DNA of 64,000 nt from Bagarius yarrelli (Eukaryota > Chordata > Actinopteri > Siluriformes > Sisoridae), in NCBI GenBank assembly GCA_005784505.1, contig VCAZ01000201.1:149501-213500 (forward strand), given 5' to 3'. The translations under genes and the position numbers were made by a program. Of this stretch, positions 48,394 through 64,000 are shown piece after piece. A model generated the notes under the pieces. The model was not told the DNA's origin. It did no database searches and saw only the letters and a program-made list of their open reading frames with translations. How positions within the stretch are numbered: the stretch's first letter is position 1; every line of letters begins with the position of its first letter.

Positions 48394-49802
48394 AAAAAAA
48401 AGAGAGGAAAAGAAGAAAAGAAAAAAAAGAAAAAAAAAGAAGAAAGAAAGAAGGGAAAGAAAGGAAAAACAGAAAGAAAGAAAGAAAAAGAAAAAAAGAA
48501 AGAAAAAAGAAAAAAAAAAAGAAACAAGGAAAGAAAGAAACGAAAGAAAGAAAGAAAAAGAAGGAAAAGAAAGGAAAAGGAAAGAAAGAAAGAAGAAAGA
48601 AAGAAAAGAAGAAGAAAGGGAAAAAGGAAGAAAGAAAGAAAGAAAGAAAGAAAAAAAAAGAAGGAAAAGAAAGGAAAAGGAAAGAAAAAAAGAAAAAAGG
48701 AAAGAAAGAAAGAAGAAAGAAAGAAAGAAAGGAAAGAAGAAAGAAAGAAAGAAAGAAAGAAAAAGAAAGAAAAGAAAGAAAGAAAGAACGAAAGAGGGAG
48801 TGGGGAGGAAAGAAGGAAAGAAAGATAGGAAGAAGGAAGGAGAAAGAAAAAAAGAAAGAAGGAGGGAAAGAAGAAAAAAGGAAAAAGAAAGATAGAGAAA
48901 AGGAAGGAAGAAAGAAAAGATAAGAAAAAGAAAGAAGTGTTAAAGAAATGTGTCATTATTTTTTTATAAAGTTTTCTGTAAAATGTTAATTTTGAGTTGG
49001 AATATATTTGTTGAAGATTGAGCTGTAACTCTTTACTGTTTTAATTGTTAATGTTGTCTAACAGGACAGGTATTTGGACCAATCTCTCACTCCATCATCC
49101 AGTCTTTACAGTTTTGCCTTCTGTTTATTACTTTTATTAATACAATCTTATAATTACATTAAATTATAAAATGCATCAAACAGCAGCGTGATTTATTTCC
49201 GTCTTATAACACATACGGATACGGGACACATCACACATCATAGCGAGTTTTACGGATGTGTCGTTTACTATACTGAATCGACTCTTTGATCCGATTCATT
49301 TTAGTATGTTGATATTTTCAAATTTGCGTGAATTTTAAACTTATTTTGTTTGTTTTTATTTTTGCAGTGTTGTGTAATTAAAATATTTAATGAAAATCCA
49401 GTTAAAATTATTTAATATGCGTAATATAATTTCAATTTTAGTGTTTTAACTAAAACCCAAATTAAAATAAATTTTGTTTATTAGAATCTAAAGTACGAAA
49501 ATAATGGGCTGTCCGGGAGCCGATAGAATTGATCCGATTCAGCGAAATGTGAACTCACTAACATGACAACGAATTGGTCTGAGGTCAGTGACGTGTTGTG
49601 AGAGAAAAAAACTGATTGCACGTCGTTTTCCCATCAGTGCGCGGTCACGAGACGTAATGCGCATTAATTGGAGACGGATGTGCGCGTGCACGAGCTTTGA
49701 AGCGAGTGGTTAGTTAATGAAGACGCGGAGACGGTGTTGGGCTTCAAACTCTGATTATTACCATTTCCATCACTAACTTTAGTGTGATAAAAAAAAATCA
49801 GA
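47750..49802. other. Divergent intergenic region between c8a and fyb2
   Basis: About 2 kb separating the start codons of c8a (-) and fyb2 (+), thus holding both promoters. It is dominated by the polypurine tract at 48059-48938. The rest (48950-49800) is AT-rich with a more CG-containing patch near 49620-49740. No promoter element can be assigned with confidence. Confidence 0.6.
48059..48938. repeat. 880-bp GAAA-type polypurine tract
   Basis: Almost unbroken A/G on the + strand, mostly GAAA with AAAAG and GGAA variants. Lys/Glu/Arg-rich frames on + and Phe/Ser/Leu-rich frames on - are artefacts. Lies between the divergent 5' ends of c8a and fyb2. Confidence 0.97.
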
Positions 49803-60439
<10,637 letters not shown>

Positions 60440-60477
60440 ACCATCAGGTCAGTGTTACGTTTACTTCTTAGTCATAT

Positions 60478-60690
60478 TAATTTAATTTCTGTAGCGCTTT
60501 TAACAATGGATATTGTCTCAAAGCAACTTTACACAACATAAGAACATAAAACTATCCAAAAAGTTAATCAAAACATCTCTAGTGATCAAGCCTGAGGGTG
60601 AAACCTCCCTTAGATGAAACCTTGAGAAGAACCAGACTCAAAAGGGAAACCATCGTCAACTGGGTGACACCTTACCGAAAAGTGTGTTTT
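60478..60690 (+). repeat. Dispersed repeat common in ostariophysan genomes
   Basis: Motifs TAGCGCTTTTAACAATGGA, GTCTCAAAGCAACTTTACA and AACCTTGAGAAGAACCAGAC, followed by a GGGTGACACC end. I recall such sequence from catfish and relatives; family name not assigned. Lies in the fyb2 3' UTR intron. Confidence 0.6.
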
Positions 60691-60894
60691 ATAAATTATA
60701 TTATTTTAAAAAGTGGGTAATTCAACTGGAGCCGCCAGTCTTTGGATTCCTCTAGATCCTTTTAGGGTTCTCACTTCTTCCTACTGAAGGTCTACCAGTG
60801 TTGGATACCTCGGGATGGGTATAAAAAAGGAAACAATCATATGGCGAAGGGACTTCCAATCATTAAAACAAACTGAGATGTTAAGGATCGAAGG

Positions 60895-61345
60895 GTAGAT
60901 CAGTGGCACTTTAGTGATACCTGGGAATTGAACCCATGACCTTCTGATCAGCAGTCTAACACCTTGACTAGTTTTTAAGACTTGAGTCCACAATCTGACT
61001 AAAATTACAACAATATTGATTGTATTATTTCCAGAGATGTTTTGCATGTACCTGGTAAATGAGCAGTGATTCCCCCCCCCCCATGTTGTAGTGTGTGGTG
61101 GTGGGTTTTTTTTTTCCTGTCTGACCTTTCATGTTGCACTGATGCCACCGGGATCTCCAACTACTCAGGTTTACATTTACAGCGTTTGGCAGACGTTCTT
61201 ATCCAGAGCGACTTACATTTATCTCTTTTATACAACTGAGCACTTAGGGGTTGGTGGTGGTGACTTAGTGGAGCTGGGAATCGAACCCACAATCTTCAGG
61301 GTAGTGGTCCAACACCTTAACCATGAGCCACCACTTCCCATATTG
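60895..61345 (-). mobile_element. Two reverse SINE copies
   Basis: A partial copy at about 60895-60985 (AATTGAACCCATGACCTTCT) and a fuller one at 61165-61345 with TTTGGCAGACGTTCTTATCC, GCGACTTACATTTATCTC and GGAATCGAACCCACAATC. Between them is a C-run (61072-61082). Confidence 0.75.
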
Positions 61346-62069
61346 TTTATAATGTTTGCTTTTTTTCCTTCTTTTCCTTCCACCTTCCATCTAAATCTCT
61401 GAACCCTCTCTAGTCTTTTCTGGACTGTCTCGAGGATATTGAACGCTGGTTGGGGAATAATTTCCTCCAGCTGAACACTGAGAACACCGAAGCTGATCTC
61501 TGCTTCCACTAAATCTAGATACTCGCAGTAATTTAGGCAATTTCAGTCCATATGTGAGATTAGTCCAGAAGTCGCATGCAAAAAAAATGGTGTTATAATT
61601 GACTGAGCGTTGTCTTTAAAAACAAATTGACTCAGTGATTAAAACCAGCTCTTATCCGCTGAGAATCATTTCCAGACCTAAAAAGTCATTTATTCATGAA
61701 TTTAGACTATTATAGTTCTTTGCACCCTGACTTTTTCCCCCTGAATCTTTATTGGCACGTTTGCAGCTGGTTTAAACTACAGCGTCCAGACCGTCTAGTG
61801 CAAAGAAACAGGAGCGAATCCGGATTCTTCTTGATTCCTTATGACACATGATTCATAAATAATTCTCTTTATATACTCTGATCAGTTGAGTGCTAAAATA
61901 TCAACAACAGAGAAATACAAACTGAAAATTACACCATTCAGATGTTTTTTAGTGGTAGTTTGCTGGTAACCGTAGGATCAAGTAGCAGATTGAGCTGATT
62001 TGGAAACTCAACAGACTCAAACTTGTCGGTCCTGATTCATCTGAACGATTCAACAGATCGATCTGATTC

Positions 62070-62375
62070 GTGGCAAGTAGAGAAACTGTAATTCGGGGTC
62101 ACAGGGATCTGCTGGAGTCTATCCCAGCCGTCTCTGAAAGAGTGAAAGGCAGGAGGGGGACACCCTGGACAGGTCACCATTCCATCACAGGGACACACAC
62201 ACACTCCCTTCTATGGGGCAATTTAAAATCACCAATCAATCTAACATACATGTTTTTGGACTGTGGGAGGAAACCGGAGAACCCGGAGTAAACACACACA
62301 AGCACAGGGAGAACATGTAAACTCCACACAGAAAGACCCCTGCAGGAGAATCGAACCCGGGACCTTCTTACTGTG
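62070..62375 (+). repeat. Dispersed fish repeat, copy 3
   Basis: Forward copy matching 1-240, with GGTCACAGGGATCTGCTGGA, GGACTGTGGGAGGAAACCGG and ATCGAACCCGGGACCTTCTT. It ends shortly before the fyb2 3' UTR exon. Confidence 0.82.
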
Positions 62376-62468
62376 AGGCAACAGTGCTAACTAATTAAGT
62401 GGGAGCTGAATTAACATTTTGTCTATAAATAAAATTGACTTTCTGTTTTTCTTTCTTTTCCCTCACAG

Positions 62469-62765
62469 ATAAATGATGTATGTTCTGCAACAGACTCTCG
62501 GCTCCTCAAAAACCCTCTGAAAATCCATTTCCTCAACTCTTCTGGCCAGAAGTGTGTGTGAATAAATGAGTGGGAAAGGGACTTTAGCACTTCATAGGTG
62601 TGTGTTATGTTGTCTGTATGTTTACACTCTGTTTGGGCTGTGAAGACTTTACACCGTTTTGCTTCGTGTTGGAGTTGAACATCCTTTTTGTTCGGAACGC
62701 ATTCGATCATTTCTGCGTGATTTTGTTTCTTTTGTTTGTGTTAAATAAATAAATAAATAAAGGAA
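62469..62765 (+). other. fyb2: fyb2 3' UTR exon and polyadenylation signals
   Basis: A donor (CAG/GTCAGT) follows the fyb2 stop at 60447/60448, and a pyrimidine-rich acceptor ending at 62468 could receive it. The stretch has no long frame and ends with overlapping AATAAA hexamers from about 62744. Inferred terminal UTR exon. Confidence 0.6.
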
Positions 62766-63724
62766 TGCAAAAAAAATTCATATACAACAAATTACAAATT
62801 TCTGCTGAAATTATTTATTTAAAAAGCAAAAAATCTTCATGATTAATAAATTGTCTAGTGTTATACAATAAAAATATGTTCATTCCCCTCTTATAACACT
62901 ATCTCCAAAAGTATTGGGACACCTGCTCAACACATCTTTGTGTGTTTTTCTTTCTATAATCACATCCAAGGTTTTGGAAACTCTTTCTGTCATGTGACTG
63001 GGTGAATTTGTGTTCATTTAGTTCTAATAGTATCAATGAGATCAGACACTAATGTTGAGTTTGACGAGGTCTGGGGTCCAGTCGGGGTTCCAGTTCATCC
63101 CAAAGGTGTTCAGTTTAAAGGTGTTGAGTTGGAATCAGGACTCTGTACAGGACATGAGAGTTGTTCTACTCCAGAACACAGCATGTCCTCATGGAGATCA
63201 GGGGTTTTGTGTACAGGGACATTGTTATGCTGGAACGAACAACATAAACATTCAACAAAAAACATTCATGGGTTTAATTTCCAGTCCCACCAGTGGTCCC
63301 CTGAATAAGGCCCTTACCCATTAACTGCTTAGTTCAACTAAAAAAGGAGAAAATATATAAGTTGTCCTAAATGTAATCAGTCCCGCTATGATTTCCCTAT
63401 TTGTGTGAGTGTGCAGGGAAAGTGTCCACAAAGTTTTGGAGTATTTTACAGTTTAATGTTCACTATATAAACCTTAAGGAACCTTTTAATGCTGGTAAAT
63501 AACCACTAGGTGGTGCAGATGTTTTGTTGATTAGTCGGAATTCGGTTTTATTCTCTTGGAGAGGTAAAAAGGGCGGATAACCAGAACATCAGAGACAGAC
63601 TTTAGGTTCTGTGTTATGTGATTACAGAAACCAGAATGGATCCCAAATAAAGTAAATAAAAAAACCCAGAAAGCTTCCAAGAGGATGAGGGACTTTAAAA
63701 GAACCTTAAAACGCGCGCGCGCGC

Positions 63725-63755
<31 letters not shown>

Positions 63756-64000
63756 CGTGTTGGCACACGACCTGGATATAAACTGATGATTTTTTTATAT
63801 GATACCATCTCAGACATGGAGACCTGCACTGGACCAGCTGTGATTTGCTTCCATAAATCTTTGTTATTTACAGAACTGTTACTGATATACTGTAAATCAC
63901 ATCTACAGCTGGATGTGGTCTTTATAGCCATTTACTCAAATACTAAAAAAATACTCAGACTTTACTACATTATATCCACTATACTTAAAGGAAGTATTTG
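62766..64000. other. Region downstream of fyb2
   Basis: Contains a DNA-transposon-like copy (62890-63240), a partial SINE (about 63275-63360) and a (GC)n/(TG)n microsatellite (63712-63760). The remainder shows no gene. Confidence 0.65.
62890..63240 (+). mobile_element. Non-autonomous DNA-transposon-like repeat
   Basis: Starts near CCAAAAGTATTGGGACACCT; body with GTTGAGTTTGACGAGGTCTG and CAGTCGGGGTTCCAGTTCAT as in 41110-41570. The 3' end is missing. A detached 3' end of this type is seen near 58620-58695 (GGTGTGATGGTCAGGGGTGC). Confidence 0.72.

Noticed and set aside
48038..48956. 285-codon Lys/Glu/Arg-rich frame and its minus-strand counterpart
   Set aside because: Translation of the GAAA polypurine tract.

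Overview
The window is vertebrate nuclear DNA, most likely from a teleost fish and probably an ostariophysan (catfish or relative). The evidence is spliced genes with GT-AG introns, fish-type tRNA-derived SINEs, Tc1-like transposon debris, long simple-sequence tracts and a dispersed repeat (60.48-60.69 kb) of a kind I associate with ostariophysans. The species is not determined. Nothing prokaryotic is present.

Four protein genes were rebuilt by eye from exon homology, splice sites and intron phase. dab1 (+, 317-11880, 5' end outside the window) is the reelin-pathway adaptor. c8b (+, 28229-35486) and c8a (-, 47749-35935) are the two pore-family chains of complement C8, arranged tail to tail. 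A FYB2-like adaptor (+, 49803-60439, with a 3' UTR exon near 62.5 kb) follows. Order and relative orientation match the human 1p32 block FYB2-C8A-C8B-DAB1, which supports the identities. dab1 reads cleanly. c8b, c8a and fyb2 carry single-base frame disruptions that look more like assembly indels than gene death, because splice sites, phases and conserved residues remain intact on both sides of each one.

Between dab1 and c8b lies an 11 kb segmentally duplicated array (about 15.6-26.6 kb). It contains four tRNA-Lys(CTT) genes on +, three tRNA-Asn(GTT) genes on -, three internally deleted tRNA-Asn remnants, SINE pieces and blocks of a 29-bp GC-rich minisatellite. This is the least ordinary part of the window.

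Other non-coding content includes a 41-bp minisatellite in a dab1 intron, a roughly 36-bp minisatellite in a c8b intron, and another of similar period downstream of c8a exon 10 that appears to have grown out of a dispersed repeat. There is an 880-bp GAAA-type polypurine tract between the divergent 5' ends of c8a and fyb2, and (TG)n tracts lie directly against the 3' splice sites of three exons. A Tc1 transposase remnant, a LINE reverse-transcriptase remnant, a roughly 850-bp terminal-inverted-repeat element and many SINE copies are also present.

Functionally, c8a and c8b encode secreted partners in the membrane attack complex. dab1 and fyb2 are cytoplasmic tyrosine-phosphorylated adaptors that share only linkage with them.
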